Notes under the pieces: model-generated
What the model was told of the DNA's origin: nothing
What the model saw: only the letters and a program-made list of their open reading frames with translations
The model's database searches: none
Shown here: positions 18,581 to 27,705 of the stretch, piece after piece
Layout: each line of letters starts with the position of its first letter
How positions within the stretch are numbered: the stretch's first letter is position 1
Position numbers and translations under genes: made by a program
NCBI RefSeq assembly: GCF_014905115.1
Contig: NZ_CP041235.1
Span: 2,170,001 to 2,234,000 of the forward strand
From: Sulfurimonas sediminis
GTDB taxonomy: Bacteria > Campylobacterota > Campylobacteria > Campylobacterales > Sulfurimonadaceae
Reading direction: 5' to 3'
Length of the DNA stretch: 64,000 nt

Positions 18581-18607
18581 TATAATACTCTTAAAAGTAC
18601 TTTTAAG
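18581..18607 (+). promoter_or_regulatory. Promoter and palindromic operator of the toxin-antitoxin pair
   Basis: TATAAT (18581-18586) is followed at once by the perfect 18-bp palindrome CTTAAAAGTACTTTTAAG (18590-18607), ending 9 nt before the antitoxin ATG. Phd/YefM-type antitoxins repress their own promoter through such palindromes, so this is the expected autoregulatory site. Confidence 0.6.
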
Positions 18608-18616
18608 GATACTCTT

Positions 18617-18865
18617 ATGATAGTCAGCGCAAATGAAGTAAAAAAACGGGGAGTTTCTCTTTTTGGGGAACTCTTGGAGAAATGGGATGAGGTTATCATC
18701 AATTTTCGTGGTGAAAAAAAATATGTCGTTATGGATGTAGAACGGTACAAAGAGCTGCGTGCTTTGGAACTCGACCATGCTTATACAGAGGTGATGGAGG
18801 ATATTAAAAATGGAGATTATCATACAGATGTAGTTAAACATTTAAAAGAAATAGCTGATGTATGA
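18617..18865 (+). CDS. Phd/YefM-family antitoxin
   Basis: 82 aa. The N-terminal dimerisation and DNA-binding fold is visible as MIVSANEVKKRGVSLFGELL and FRGEKKYVVMDVERYKELRA; the C-terminal half (AYTEVMEDIKNGDYHTD) would wrap the toxin. It overlaps the toxin gene by 8 nt, the usual coupling in type II pairs. The palindromic operator directly upstream supports autoregulation. The pair is inserted between cusB and cusA, likely by transfer. Confidence 0.85.
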   Translation: MIVSANEVKKRGVSLFGELLEKWDEVIINFRGEKKYVVMDVERYKELRALELDHAYTEVMEDIKNGDYHTDVVKHLKEIADV

Positions 18866-19130
18866 AATCACTTTTAGTAAAAAGTATGAAAAAACAGTAA
18901 AAAAGTTTTTTAAAAAGCATCAAAATTTAAAAGAAAAATACACAAAAACTATTCTTCTCTTGCAAAAAAACCCTTTTCACCCTTCACTGCGTTTACACAA
19001 ACTGCAGGGATCGTTAAATGAATATCATTCTGTCTCTATTGATATGGACCACAGAATCCTCATAGATTTTATCATCATCGATGAACAGATTGTTCTTATA
19101 GACATCGGTTCACATGATGAAGTATATTAA
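18858..19130 (+). CDS. RelE/YafQ-like toxin
   Basis: 90 aa of the RelE/ParE superfamily: ITFSKKYEKTVKKFFKKHQ, then LLLQKNPFHPSLRLHKLQG, YHSVSIDMDHRILIDF and IVLIDIGSHDEVY. The ending with a conserved His and Tyr resembles YafQ-type ribosome-dependent endoribonucleases, which cut mRNA during translation. The toxin overlaps its antitoxin and ends 9 nt from the convergent MFS gene. ParE-type gyrase poison is less likely from the C-terminus. Confidence 0.8.
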   Translation: MYEITFSKKYEKTVKKFFKKHQNLKEKYTKTILLLQKNPFHPSLRLHKLQGSLNEYHSVSIDMDHRILIDFIIIDEQIVLIDIGSHDEVY

Positions 19131-19138
19131 TTTACATC

Positions 19139-20413
19139 TTATTCCATCGCTTCGCGAACCTCTTTTGCCACTTTTTTCTCATCTACAAAAAAGAGAAACA
19201 ATCCTCCAAAAATAAAAAGAACAGCAACAGAAGCAATTGAGAGTCTGGAGTTGTGACTAAAAAGTGCAACAAAAGCGACCAAAAGTGGTCCTACAATAAC
19301 TGCAAATTTTCCAAGTAAATTATAAAAACCAAAAAATTCAGCTGCATATTTTTGTGGTATCATTTTGGCATAATATGAACGGCTCAATGCCTGAATACCA
19401 CCTTGAACAAGAGAAATAAGTAAAGCCAGTATATAAAATTCTTTTTCCTCCTCCATCATTGATGCAAAAACAATAATAAAAATATAAACACTGATACAGA
19501 GATAAATCACTTTTTTCGTATCCAAGGTATCCGCCAGTTTTGCGACAAGAAGCGTAGCCGGAAACCCGACAAACTGGACAATAAGCAAGGACATTATAAG
19601 GCTGTTGCTGTCAAACCCCAGCGCCATTCCATAATCAACTGCCATACGAATGATAGTATCAACTCCGTCAATGTAAAGCCAGTAGGCAACAAGAAAAAGG
19701 AAAAGTCCTTTGAGACTTCTCACTCTTTGAAAGGTTTTTTTCAAACGCAGATATCCTGCAACCAATAAAATATTTTTCTGCTCTTTATCTCTCTTTTTCT
19801 CCTTTACAAAAAGCAAAAGAGGCAGAGAGAAAAGTGCCCACCACACAGCTACACTGACAAATGAGGCTTTGATTGCCACAGCTTCGTCAGAAAATCCAAA
19901 AAAAGAGGGTTCTTGCACCATAAAAACATTGAGTGCAAATAAAATTCCCCCGCCGAGATAGCCCAGGGCAAAGCCCAGTCCTGAAACATAGTCAACATTT
20001 TTATCATCACTCACAGAGGGAAGCAAAGCGTCATAAAAAATATTTGATCCCATAAAACCGATATTTCCCAATGTATAGATAAGTGCCGCCATCTGCCAGT
20101 TTCCCTGCTCGACAAGAGCCAGTGAGGCACTCATCAAAATACCCAAAAATGCAAAAAGAAACAAAAAACGCTTTTTGAGTGAACCTGCATCAGCCACAGC
20201 TCCAAGCAAAGGGGCGAGAAGAACAACCACAAAGCTGGAAATCGAATTTGCAAATCCAAGCTGTGCGGTACTCACCGTCACCTCAGTTCCCACACTGTAA
20301 TAAGACTTGAAAAAAATAGGGAAAAACCCAGCCATAACCGTTGTTGCATAGGCAGAATTTGCCCAGTCATACAGTGCCCATGAGTATATAGATTTTTTAT
20401 TATTGTTTTGCAT
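19139..20413 (-). CDS. MFS transporter of the UMF1/Atg22-like type
   Basis: 424 aa with about 12 membrane segments. The opening SIYSWALYDWANSAYATTVMAGFFPIF-type block is typical of the UMF1 family (seen here near residues 8-30), and LLAPLLGAVADAGSLKKRFL carries the MFS loop motif. Substrate unknown. It is a single gene on the minus strand between the toxin-antitoxin pair and the IS4 element; its promoter region abuts the IS4 target duplication at 20440-20450. Confidence 0.8.
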   Translation of the reverse strand: MQNNNKKSIYSWALYDWANSAYATTVMAGFFPIFFKSYYSVGTEVTVSTAQLGFANSISSFVVVLLAPLLGAVADAGSLKKRFLFLFAFLGILMSASLALVEQGNWQMAALIYTLGNIGFMGSNIFYDALLPSVSDDKNVDYVSGLGFALGYLGGGILFALNVFMVQEPSFFGFSDEAVAIKASFVSVAVWWALFSLPLLLFVKEKKRDKEQKNILLVAGYLRLKKTFQRVRSLKGLFLFLVAYWLYIDGVDTIIRMAVDYGMALGFDSNSLIMSLLIVQFVGFPATLLVAKLADTLDTKKVIYLCISVYIFIIVFASMMEEEKEFYILALLISLVQGGIQALSRSYYAKMIPQKYAAEFFGFYNLLGKFAVIVGPLLVAFVALFSHNSRLSIASVAVLFIFGGLFLFFVDEKKVAKEVREAME

Positions 20414-20450
20414 ACCCTAATTCTATAAGAAAATATATTAAGGGCACCTC

Positions 20451-22035
20451 CAACGCCATTAAGTTAAGCAATGAGAAGAACTAAAAAATAGCTTGAAGTT
20501 TTAAAAAAAACTATAAAAAACATTTTGTAAAATCTTTACAAACCACTTAATATAGGGATTTCAAAGCTATCTGAAAGTGTTATTTGAGTATAATATATTT
20601 ATATATTAAGGGTTGGTTATGTTAAAAAAAACTATCGAAATTTCGGGAGTTTTTAAAGACAAAAAAAGAGAAGAATCTTTCCAGATGAAACATAAAATTG
20701 GAATAAATTCTTTTACAAGGGATAGAAAGCTAGGGTTTGCTAAAATTATGACTATGATGATTAAAAAGAGTAATAAATCTTTACAAAACAGCATTAATGA
20801 TACACAACTTGCTTTAGGTGAAGATGTCACTATCTCTAATAGTGCATATACGCAAGCACGAGCGAAACTTAACTATACAGCATTTGAAGAGTTTGCACAG
20901 ATGGCAGCTGAAATCTTTTACAAAGATGGAGATTATGAAACCTATAAAGGATATAGAATCTTAGCTGTAGATGGTTCTATTGTAACACTTCCAAATACAG
21001 AGGATGTAAAAAAAGAGTTTAATCCTATGAAGGTTAAATGTCAGATAAAAGATTATGCTAAAGATGTCTCTCAAGCACGAGTATCTTGCCTCTTTGATGT
21101 GCTTAATAATATTGCACTTGATTCTTGTATTGAGAATAAAAATAGTAGTCAAATAAATGAGCTTATAGCTTATGATGAGCGAACTCTAGCGATGAATCAC
21201 TTTGAGTATTGTAAAGAGGATGATTTAGTGCTTATGGATAGAGGTTATCCATCATTTGAACTCTTTGCAGTTGCTTATAATAAAACAAAAATAGTTTGTC
21301 GTATTAGAACAAATAGCTTCTCAAAAGCTAAGTTTCTTTTTGCTCCACATAGTGAAAAAAAAGATGTGATACTTGAGATAAATGCTCCTAAAATCATAAG
21401 AGATGATCTAAAAAGTCTGAATTTACCTACAAAGTTAAAAATACGATTTGTACAGGTAATTTTAGATAACGGTACTGTAGAAGTGTTGGCAACAAATGTA
21501 CTTGATAGAGAAGTACTTAAAACATCAGAGTTTAAAGAGTTATACTCTCTTAGATGGGGAATTGAGACATACTTTGATTTGATAAAAAATAGACTCTCTT
21601 TAGAAAACTTTACAGGTCAAAGTGCATTATCAGTAAAACAAGATTTCTTTGCAACTATCTTTTTGACAAACTATGAATCTGCCATGACATACGACATAAA
21701 CCAAGACCTAAAAGAGAAAACCAAAGAGAATAAATATATCCAAAAAGTAAATAAAGCAGTCTCTTTTAATATCATCAAACATAAGGTATTTGACCTTTTT
21801 TATTTGGATGAACCAATAGAAGATATGCTTGAGCAGATGGAGAAACTTTTTCTGACAAATACAATAGTAATTCGACCAAATAGGAAATCAAAACCACGGC
21901 TGGATAAAGATATACAAAAGTCCACCATAGCCACCAATTCGATAAATTATCTTAAAATGAAGAAGAAAAATGTTGGAAACTAATCAGCAGGAAGTTCGTA
22001 AATTAGGTGGTTGTAGGCTTAACTTAATGGCGTTG
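20451..22035 (+). mobile_element. IS4-family insertion sequence
   Basis: 1585 bp bounded by perfect 19-bp inverted repeats: CAACGCCATTAAGTTAAGC (20451-20469) and its complement at 22017-22035. An exact 11-bp duplication AAGGGCACCTC flanks it (20440-20450, 22036-22046); 10-13 bp duplications are known for IS4-type elements. One intact transposase. A third AAGGGCACCTC lies at 22140-22150, after a relic carrying a related left end. Related ends define the miniature element at 53863-53996. Confidence 0.93.
20619..21983 (+). CDS. IS4-family transposase
   Basis: About 454 aa from the ATG that follows AAGGG at 20608-20612. DDE catalytic core: first Asp in ILAVDGSIVTLPNT, second in VLMDRGYPSFELF, and the Glu-containing YREK-type segment in LYSLRWGIETYFDLIKNRL. 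The reading frame is complete, so the element may still be active and able to move the miniature copies with similar ends. It lies between MFS and cusA genes. Confidence 0.92.
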   Translation: MLKKTIEISGVFKDKKREESFQMKHKIGINSFTRDRKLGFAKIMTMMIKKSNKSLQNSINDTQLALGEDVTISNSAYTQARAKLNYTAFEEFAQMAAEIFYKDGDYETYKGYRILAVDGSIVTLPNTEDVKKEFNPMKVKCQIKDYAKDVSQARVSCLFDVLNNIALDSCIENKNSSQINELIAYDERTLAMNHFEYCKEDDLVLMDRGYPSFELFAVAYNKTKIVCRIRTNSFSKAKFLFAPHSEKKDVILEINAPKIIRDDLKSLNLPTKLKIRFVQVILDNGTVEVLATNVLDREVLKTSEFKELYSLRWGIETYFDLIKNRLSLENFTGQSALSVKQDFFATIFLTNYESAMTYDINQDLKEKTKENKYIQKVNKAVSFNIIKHKVFDLFYLDEPIEDMLEQMEKLFLTNTIVIRPNRKSKPRLDKDIQKSTIATNSINYLKMKKKNVGN

Positions 22036-22150
22036 AAGGGCACCTCTAATACCATTAAGTTAAGAAACTAAATGCTTTCTCGGAACCGGTACTTCAGTGC
22101 CGGCTGAGAGTGGCAAGACTATTCCAACAGTCGGCACTGAAGGGCACCTC
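22036..22150. repeat. Relic of an IS4-derived miniature element with hairpin
   Basis: Begins TAATACCATTAAGTTAAG (22047-22064), close to the IS4 left end, and is bracketed by AAGGGCACCTC at 22036-22046 and 22140-22150. It holds a long hairpin: CTTCAGTGCCGGCTG (22092-22106) pairs with CAGTCGGCACTGAAG with one mismatch. The loop (AGAGTGGCAAGACTATTCCAA-like) is the reverse complement of the loop in the related hairpin at 56341-56391. No right-end IS4 repeat is present, so the unit is truncated. Confidence 0.65.
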
Positions 22151-22180
22151 TAAAAACCCTGATTGTCTCATACTATTTCT

Positions 22181-22210
22181 CACAAACGCTACACACTAGA
22201 ATGCTATAAT
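22181..22210 (+). promoter_or_regulatory. Copper-regulon box and -10 of cusA
   Basis: CACA-AACGCTA-CACA (22181-22195), 9 nt, TATAAT (22205-22210). The sequence from CTCACAAAC to AAAACTAAAAAA is almost the same as upstream of cusC, so this looks like a duplicated promoter that keeps cusA under the same control although it is separated from cusCB. Confidence 0.75.
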
Positions 22211-22237
22211 TTTCAAAACTAAAAAAATGGACAAATT

Positions 22238-25200
22238 ATGATAGAAAAACTCATCGCTTTTAGTATAAAAAACAAGTTTATTGTTCTATTGGCAGCTTTG
22301 GCTCTTGTCGGTGCCTCTATATGGAGTATGAAAAATACGCCTCTCGATGCTTTGCCTGACCTCTCTCCGCCTCAGGTTATCGTACAGATTAGCTGGGCAG
22401 GACAATCCCCTGAAATTGTTGAAGATCAGGGAACATACCCCCTTGTTGCACAGTTTTTAGCCATTGCAAATATTGATACGGTTCGTGGCTACTCTACGTA
22501 CGAGAACGGTCTGATTTACATCATTTTCAAAGAGGGAACCGACCTCTACTGGGCACGAAGCCGTGTTTTGGAACAACTAGCAAGTATCCAATCACAACTT
22601 CCACGAGGCATGGATGTTGCCCTTGGTCCTGATGCCAGTGGTGTGGGCTGGGTATATGAGTATGCCCTCAAATCAAAAACTAAAAATCTTGCCCAGCTAC
22701 GTACCCTTCAGGACTACTATTACAAATATGCACTTATGGGTGTTGACGGCGTGAGTGAAGTGGCTAGTATCGGTGGATTTATTCCTACCTTTGAGGTCAC
22801 TGTAAATAATGATAATCTTGTTCGATACAACCTCAGCATCCAAGACATCAAAAGAGTATTGGCAAAAAACAACAATGACACCGGCGGGCGTATTGTCATT
22901 AAAAACGGCTATGAATGGATGGTTCAGGCAAAGGGCTACATCAAAAATCTGGATGACATCAGAAGACTTGTTGTCACTACAAAAGCGGGAACACCTGTCA
23001 AACTCGGCGATATTGCTAGAGTGGAACTTACCCCTGCCCCTCGTCGTGGCCTGGCAGACTTAAACGGCGAAGGTGAAGTGGTCGGCGGTATCGTTATGGC
23101 ACGTTACGGCGAAGATGTCTACACTATGATTCAGCGTGTACAAGAGAAAATGAAGGAGCTTAAAGTTGACGGCGTGGATGTTGTCACCGTGTATGACCGT
23201 TCAGGTCTCATTGACAAAGCGGTAGATACTTTAAAAGATACGCTCATTGAAGAAAGTGTTATAGTCGTTGTCATCATCGGACTTTTTTTGATGCACTTTC
23301 GCTCCTCTCTTATTGTAATTATTGTCCTGCCTCTGACCGTCGGTTTTACCTTTTTACTGATGAAAATTTTTGGTATCAGCTCAAATATTATGAGTCTCGG
23401 TGGTATTGCCATCGCCATCGGTGCCATGGTGGATGCTTCCATCGTTATGATAGAAAATGCCCATAAAATGTTGCACAAATTTGAGCACAAAGAAGGCAGA
23501 ATGCCAACAGAAAAAGAGCGTGTTGCTATCATACTCAAATCTTCACAGCTGGTCGGGCGTCCTATATTTTTCGCACTGGCACTCATTGTTGTTTCCTTTT
23601 TGCCTATTTTTGCACTGACTGGGCAAGAGGGACTCTTGTTTACCCCTCTTGCCTTTACAAAAACCTTTGCAATGGCTGCAGGTGCACTACTGAGTATCAC
23701 TTTAGTTCCTGCATTGATGATATTTTTTGTCAAAGGAAGAATTCTCCCTGAGAGCAGAAATCCTCTCAACAGATTTTTCATCTGGGTATATCGTCCTGTT
23801 ATTGTCTATGGACTCAAAGCAAAATATCTTGTTATTATCCTTGTTTTACTCTCTCTTGGTTACATGTATCCGCTTTACAAGAGTCTGAAATGGGAATTTA
23901 TGCCAATGCTTAATGAGCAGACATTTATGTATATGCCGGTAACCCCTTACGGTATCAGTATAGACCAGACAAAACAACTGCTGCAAAAAACAGATAAAAT
24001 CATCAAATCTTTTCCAGAAGTTGAAAATGTGTTCGGAAAAGCGGGACGCGCAGGTACTCCAACCGATCCTGCACCGTTAGGTATGCTTGAGACTATCATC
24101 ACACTCAAACCAAAATCCGAGTGGCCAAAAGGCATGACATATGACAAACTGCGAGAAGATATGGAAGCTGCCCTGCAGGTTCCAGGACTGACAAATTCCT
24201 GGACCTATCCGATTCGTGGACGGATAGATATGCTTTTGAGTGGTATCCGAACGCCTATTGGTATCAAACTCTACGGAATGGATACAAAAGGACTGCAAAA
24301 ATTCGGCAAACAGATAGAAGAGCAATTGCGCCAATATGACAAAACACTCTCTGTTTTTGCCGATCAGGCAAGTGCCGGATACTACATCGATATCATTCCC
24401 GATGAAGATAAACTTGCCCGATACAATCTCACAAAAGACGCCCTTTTGGAATATACCGCTTTTGCTATTGGTGGTATGCAGGTTTCAACAATGTATAAAG
24501 GGCTCGAACGCTACCCTATCTCCCTGCGTCTCGAAGACAATGAAAGAAGAAGTCTTGAGTCTATCAGAAACATACAGATTAAGACCAAGCTCGGTTTTGT
24601 TCCGCTTGGAAGCTTGGCAAAAGTAGCCTACAGACAAAGTGCTTCTGTCATCAAAAGTGAAATGGCAGCACCCGTTACTTTCATTTATATTACGCCAAAA
24701 GAGGGTATCAGTGCGACAGAGTATAAAATAGGCGCACAAAAGTTCATCGATCAAATCAAATTTGATCCGGGATATTATATAGAATGGGCGGGACAGTCTG
24801 AGTATCTTGATTCGGCTATGAAGCGTATCATCTGGATTGTACCTGCTGTTCTTGTTGTCATATTTTTACTCATCTATATGGCTCTTAAAAAACCCGGACC
24901 AACGCTCATTGTCTTTTTTACCCTGCCGTTCGCACTTTTGGGCGGACTTATTTATATAGATATGCTTAACTTTGCCATGAGTATAGCCGTCATTGTCGGA
25001 TTTCTGGCACTGCTAGGCGTCGCCGCCGAGACAGCTATCGTTATGATAATTTATCTGCAAGAAGCGGTGGATGAATATAAAGAAAAATATGGAAAAAACT
25101 TTGGAATCAAAGAACTCAATGCAGCAATTTATGAGGGAGCGGTTCAAAGAGTCCGTCCAAAACTCATGACGGTCTTTGCTATTTTAGCGGGGCTTACCCC

Positions 25201-25360
25201 TATTATGTACACCCACGGAGTGGGAAGCGAAGTGATGCAGCGTATTGCCGCACCTATGCTTGGCGGAGTTGTTAGTTCAGCAGTGCTGAGTCTTGTCATC
25301 ATTCCTATTTTGTTTGAAATTTATGCCAAACGACAACTTGCCCAAAAAGAGGATATCTAA
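22238..25360 (+). CDS. cusA: HME-type RND efflux pump (copper/silver)
   Basis: 1040 aa proton-driven inner-membrane pump. It shows 12 membrane segments in two halves, two large periplasmic loops, the N-terminal TPLDALPDLSPPQVIVQ block, the membrane acidic motif GGIAIAIGAMVDASIVMIENAHK and FMPMLNEQTFMYMPVTPYG, all typical of CusA/CzcA. Monovalent metal (Cu/Ag) is favoured by the copper box and the surroundings; I did not verify the substrate methionines by alignment. It works with CusB and CusC encoded 3.7 kb upstream. The stop codon lies inside a bidirectional terminator. Confidence 0.88.
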   Translation: MIEKLIAFSIKNKFIVLLAALALVGASIWSMKNTPLDALPDLSPPQVIVQISWAGQSPEIVEDQGTYPLVAQFLAIANIDTVRGYSTYENGLIYIIFKEGTDLYWARSRVLEQLASIQSQLPRGMDVALGPDASGVGWVYEYALKSKTKNLAQLRTLQDYYYKYALMGVDGVSEVASIGGFIPTFEVTVNNDNLVRYNLSIQDIKRVLAKNNNDTGGRIVIKNGYEWMVQAKGYIKNLDDIRRLVVTTKAGTPVKLGDIARVELTPAPRRGLADLNGEGEVVGGIVMARYGEDVYTMIQRVQEKMKELKVDGVDVVTVYDRSGLIDKAVDTLKDTLIEESVIVVVIIGLFLMHFRSSLIVIIVLPLTVGFTFLLMKIFGISSNIMSLGGIAIAIGAMVDASIVMIENAHKMLHKFEHKEGRMPTEKERVAIILKSSQLVGRPIFFALALIVVSFLPIFALTGQEGLLFTPLAFTKTFAMAAGALLSITLVPALMIFFVKGRILPESRNPLNRFFIWVYRPVIVYGLKAKYLVIILVLLSLGYMYPLYKSLKWEFMPMLNEQTFMYMPVTPYGISIDQTKQLLQKTDKIIKSFPEVENVFGKAGRAGTPTDPAPLGMLETIITLKPKSEWPKGMTYDKLREDMEAALQVPGLTNSWTYPIRGRIDMLLSGIRTPIGIKLYGMDTKGLQKFGKQIEEQLRQYDKTLSVFADQASAGYYIDIIPDEDKLARYNLTKDALLEYTAFAIGGMQVSTMYKGLERYPISLRLEDNERRSLESIRNIQIKTKLGFVPLGSLAKVAYRQSASVIKSEMAAPVTFIYITPKEGISATEYKIGAQKFIDQIKFDPGYYIEWAGQSEYLDSAMKRIIWIVPAVLVVIFLLIYMALKKPGPTLIVFFTLPFALLGGLIYIDMLNFAMSIAVIVGFLALLGVAAETAIVMIIYLQEAVDEYKEKYGKNFGIKELNAAIYEGAVQRVRPKLMTVFAILAGLTPIMYTHGVGSEVMQRIAAPMLGGVVSSAVLSLVIIPILFEIYAKRQLAQKEDI

Positions 25361-25371
25361 TCCTCTTTTTT
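25344..25371. terminator. Bidirectional terminator at the cusA 3' end
   Basis: AAAAAGAGGAT (25344-25354) and ATCCTCTTTTT (25360-25370) form a perfect 11-bp stem with a 5-nt loop, ending in T. The cusA stop codon is in the loop region. The A run on the left gives the convergent ferritin-like gene the same structure. Confidence 0.85.
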
Positions 25372-25882
25372 ACTGCATCGTGCTTTTTATATTTTGGACA
25401 AACTCTGTAATATCATCATGCAAATCCTGTAAATCCGCTTCATGTTCTACCTCATCAGCCAGTATCTGAGAAACTATATCGTAAGTGACTATATCTTTAT
25501 CTTTAACAAGGTCTGCTAATTCCGAATAGGTGCTGATTGCACACTGTTCTCCTTTTATAGAGTCTTCAAGGATGGCGACCACATCAAATTTTTTTGGTTC
25601 TTCATACCCACAATTAGTGTGCGTAAACCACTCTTGCGGATTTAACAGCGGTGTACCGCCAAGCTGTATAATTCTGTCGGCAACCATATTGGCATGTCGG
25701 AGTTCATCGTTTGCATGCTGTGTCAGTTCGGCAAATGCCGCGTCTTTCATAATCCCTTTAATTACTTTCGCTTCTATAAAGTACTGATAATAGGCCAACC
25801 ACTCATCTGCATAGGCTCTGTTAAGCAACTTCACCACTGTTTCAGGCTCTATGCCTTTAATAATTGAATTTCCTCGTGTCAT
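25370..25882 (-). CDS. Ferritin-like / Dps-like di-iron protein
   Basis: 170 aa four-helix-bundle protein with ferritin-type iron ligands: ADEWLAYYQYF (Glu), ANDELRHANMV (E..H), GEQCAISTYSEL (Glu) and ADEVEHEADL (E..H). It matches the bacterioferritin/DPS-like group that stores iron or consumes peroxide to protect DNA. No signal peptide, so it is cytoplasmic. AGGAGAAG precedes the ATG. It is convergent with cusA and follows no obvious operon. In a metal and peroxide stress region this role fits. Confidence 0.8.
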   Translation of the reverse strand: MTRGNSIIKGIEPETVVKLLNRAYADEWLAYYQYFIEAKVIKGIMKDAAFAELTQHANDELRHANMVADRIIQLGGTPLLNPQEWFTHTNCGYEEPKKFDVVAILEDSIKGEQCAISTYSELADLVKDKDIVTYDIVSQILADEVEHEADLQDLHDDITEFVQNIKSTMQ

Positions 25883-25949
25883 AATATTCTTCTCCTCTGG
25901 TTTGAATTACCTCAAGTATAAGGCAATTCTTCTTAAAAGAAAATTATTA

Positions 25950-27095
25950 TTATTTAAATAAAAGCGTGAATCGTGTTCCTTTTCCAAGTTGGGATTCAAC
26001 ATTGATTGTTATACCGTATGCATTACATATTTGTTTCACAATGCTCAGACCTACACCAAATCCGCCTGCTATATCTGACTCACGTTTATACATCTCAAAA
26101 ATTTCATCAAGTTTTTTTTGCTCTATACCGACACCCTCATCTTCTATAACAAAAGAGTCTTTATCCAGTTTTATCTTTATAGTTGTTTGTGGCATTGAGT
26201 ATTTTATAGCATTTGAGAGCAGATTTGAAAACAACAGTTCTGCCCGTGAGGGAATGATATAAAAATAGACATCTTCAAGCTCTGCCTCTATCTTTATGTT
26301 TTTTGCATTTGTAAGTTCACTGTAGTAACCGATAGTCTGCTCCAAAATATTTTTAAGATTCACATCCTCTGCTTCTTGCTGTTTTTGATTAAAATTTAAA
26401 AATGTCAGTGACTTATAGATACTCTCAAGCTGTTTTGTGCTTATAGAGATATTCGTCAGTATTTTTTTATCATAAACTTTTTTCTTGATTGCTCGACTCG
26501 CACTCATTTTCAAAGCGGTTATAGGAGTGTTTAATTCATGTGAGACATCCTGAATGAAGCTCTCTATCTGCTCCATTCTCTGGTGCACAGGCTTCATAAA
26601 CAGTTTGGCAAGCATAAAAGAGATGAGGACAATAAAGAAAAAGCCCACGCTCATAACCAAAAGAACATTTTTTTGCAGTTCCCAAAGTTGTTTGAAATAC
26701 TCTTTTGTTCTGACAATGACATATTCAATATTGAGATGTTCCTGCGGTGCGTCTGAAACAAGAACCTTATAGCCGTTTTTTTCATAATACCCTGTTTTAA
26801 AATCCCCTGCTTCATTTGTACCAATCAAACGGTATTCATACCCTTTTTCATTTGGAAGTTGCAGTGTTGTCCCTTTCATCTGCGCATTAATAATAAGCCC
26901 TGAAAGTTTGTCGGCGATATGATTAAGCTTGTAATAGGTTGCACTCTCCAAAGAATTTTTCTGTGCACTGTAGTACCAGTATCCTGAGAGCAAAACAAAT
27001 AAAAGAGAAGAAATGAGATATAAAACTACAAAAGCGTAAAAAGACTTTTTTTCCAACTCATTCAAACTTATACCCTTCTCCACGGATATTGACAA
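25950..27095 (-). CDS. Sensor histidine kinase, candidate copper sensor
   Basis: 381 aa. Two membrane segments (about residues 18-40 and 140-165) enclose a roughly 100-residue periplasmic sensor; then H-box QDVSHELNTPITALKM, N-box LFSNLLSNAIKYS, and DEGVGIEQKK / GGFGVGLSIVKQI for ATP binding. It overlaps the regulator by 38 nt. The periplasmic loop contains no obvious Cys or His cluster, so copper sensing is inferred from the location between cusA and mer/cop genes rather than seen. Confidence 0.88.
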   Translation of the reverse strand: MSISVEKGISLNELEKKSFYAFVVLYLISSLLFVLLSGYWYYSAQKNSLESATYYKLNHIADKLSGLIINAQMKGTTLQLPNEKGYEYRLIGTNEAGDFKTGYYEKNGYKVLVSDAPQEHLNIEYVIVRTKEYFKQLWELQKNVLLVMSVGFFFIVLISFMLAKLFMKPVHQRMEQIESFIQDVSHELNTPITALKMSASRAIKKKVYDKKILTNISISTKQLESIYKSLTFLNFNQKQQEAEDVNLKNILEQTIGYYSELTNAKNIKIEAELEDVYFYIIPSRAELLFSNLLSNAIKYSMPQTTIKIKLDKDSFVIEDEGVGIEQKKLDEIFEMYKRESDIAGGFGVGLSIVKQICNAYGITINVESQLGKGTRFTLLFK

Positions 27096-27705
27096 TATGT
27101 TCTTTGCCGATGTGTTTTCGCAAATTTTTCACAATGGTGCGAATAGCATCATCACTCGGCATATCTTCGTATTCCCAAAAGTTTTGCAGCAATTCATCAG
27201 AACTTACCACACGATGACGGTTCTTATAAAAGTAATGCAGACAGTCACTCTCTTTATGTGTCAGTTTGATTGTTTTGTCGGCAATTTTCAGTGTATGTGT
27301 TTTTGTATCAAATATAATCTGATCATCCAGTTTCACCAGACTCTCCAGTCCAAAATGCCTCTTAATGTTTTCTATACGCTGTGCCAACTCTTCCAAATCA
27401 AAAGGTTTTCTGATGAAATCATTTGCACCCGACTCAAAAGCAGATTTAAGATACTTTGTATCATGAAAAGCAGTAATAAAAATAGCCGGTGTTTCATCAT
27501 GAAAGTCTCTCAGTTCTTGCAATAGTGATATGCCGTCGCCATCAGGAACATTGATGTCAAAAATATACAAATCAAATTTTTCATTTTCTGCAAGTTCAAG
27601 TGCCTGTTTCATACTGTAAGTCTGCACAACCTCGTACTCGTCTTGTAAAAAATCAACCAAAATGTTTGCCAGTGCCGTGTCGTCTTCAAGGAGTAATATT
27701 TTCAT
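27058..27705 (-). CDS. OmpR-family response regulator, candidate activator of the copper box
   Basis: 215 aa: receiver with LEDD, phospho-Asp in LYIFDINVPDGDG and conserved Lys in DFIRKPFDL, then a winged helix ending VNIRGEGYKFE. Its ATG overlaps the hepT stop by 4 nt (ATGA) and it overlaps the kinase gene by 38 nt. OmpR-type regulators bind direct repeats spaced 10-11 bp in the -35 region, which is the layout of the CACA-N7-CACA boxes, so it is the best candidate in this window for their activator. That link is inference. Confidence 0.88.
   Translation of the reverse strand: MKILLLEDDTALANILVDFLQDEYEVVQTYSMKQALELAENEKFDLYIFDINVPDGDGISLLQELRDFHDETPAIFITAFHDTKYLKSAFESGANDFIRKPFDLEELAQRIENIKRHFGLESLVKLDDQIIFDTKTHTLKIADKTIKLTHKESDCLHYFYKNRHRVVSSDELLQNFWEYEDMPSDDAIRTIVKNLRKHIGKEHIVNIRGEGYKFE

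Noticed and set aside
23131-23781. 216-codon open frame antisense to cusA
   Set aside because: It lies wholly opposite a strong, conserved gene, has no ribosome site and reads as low-complexity Ser/Ile/Met.
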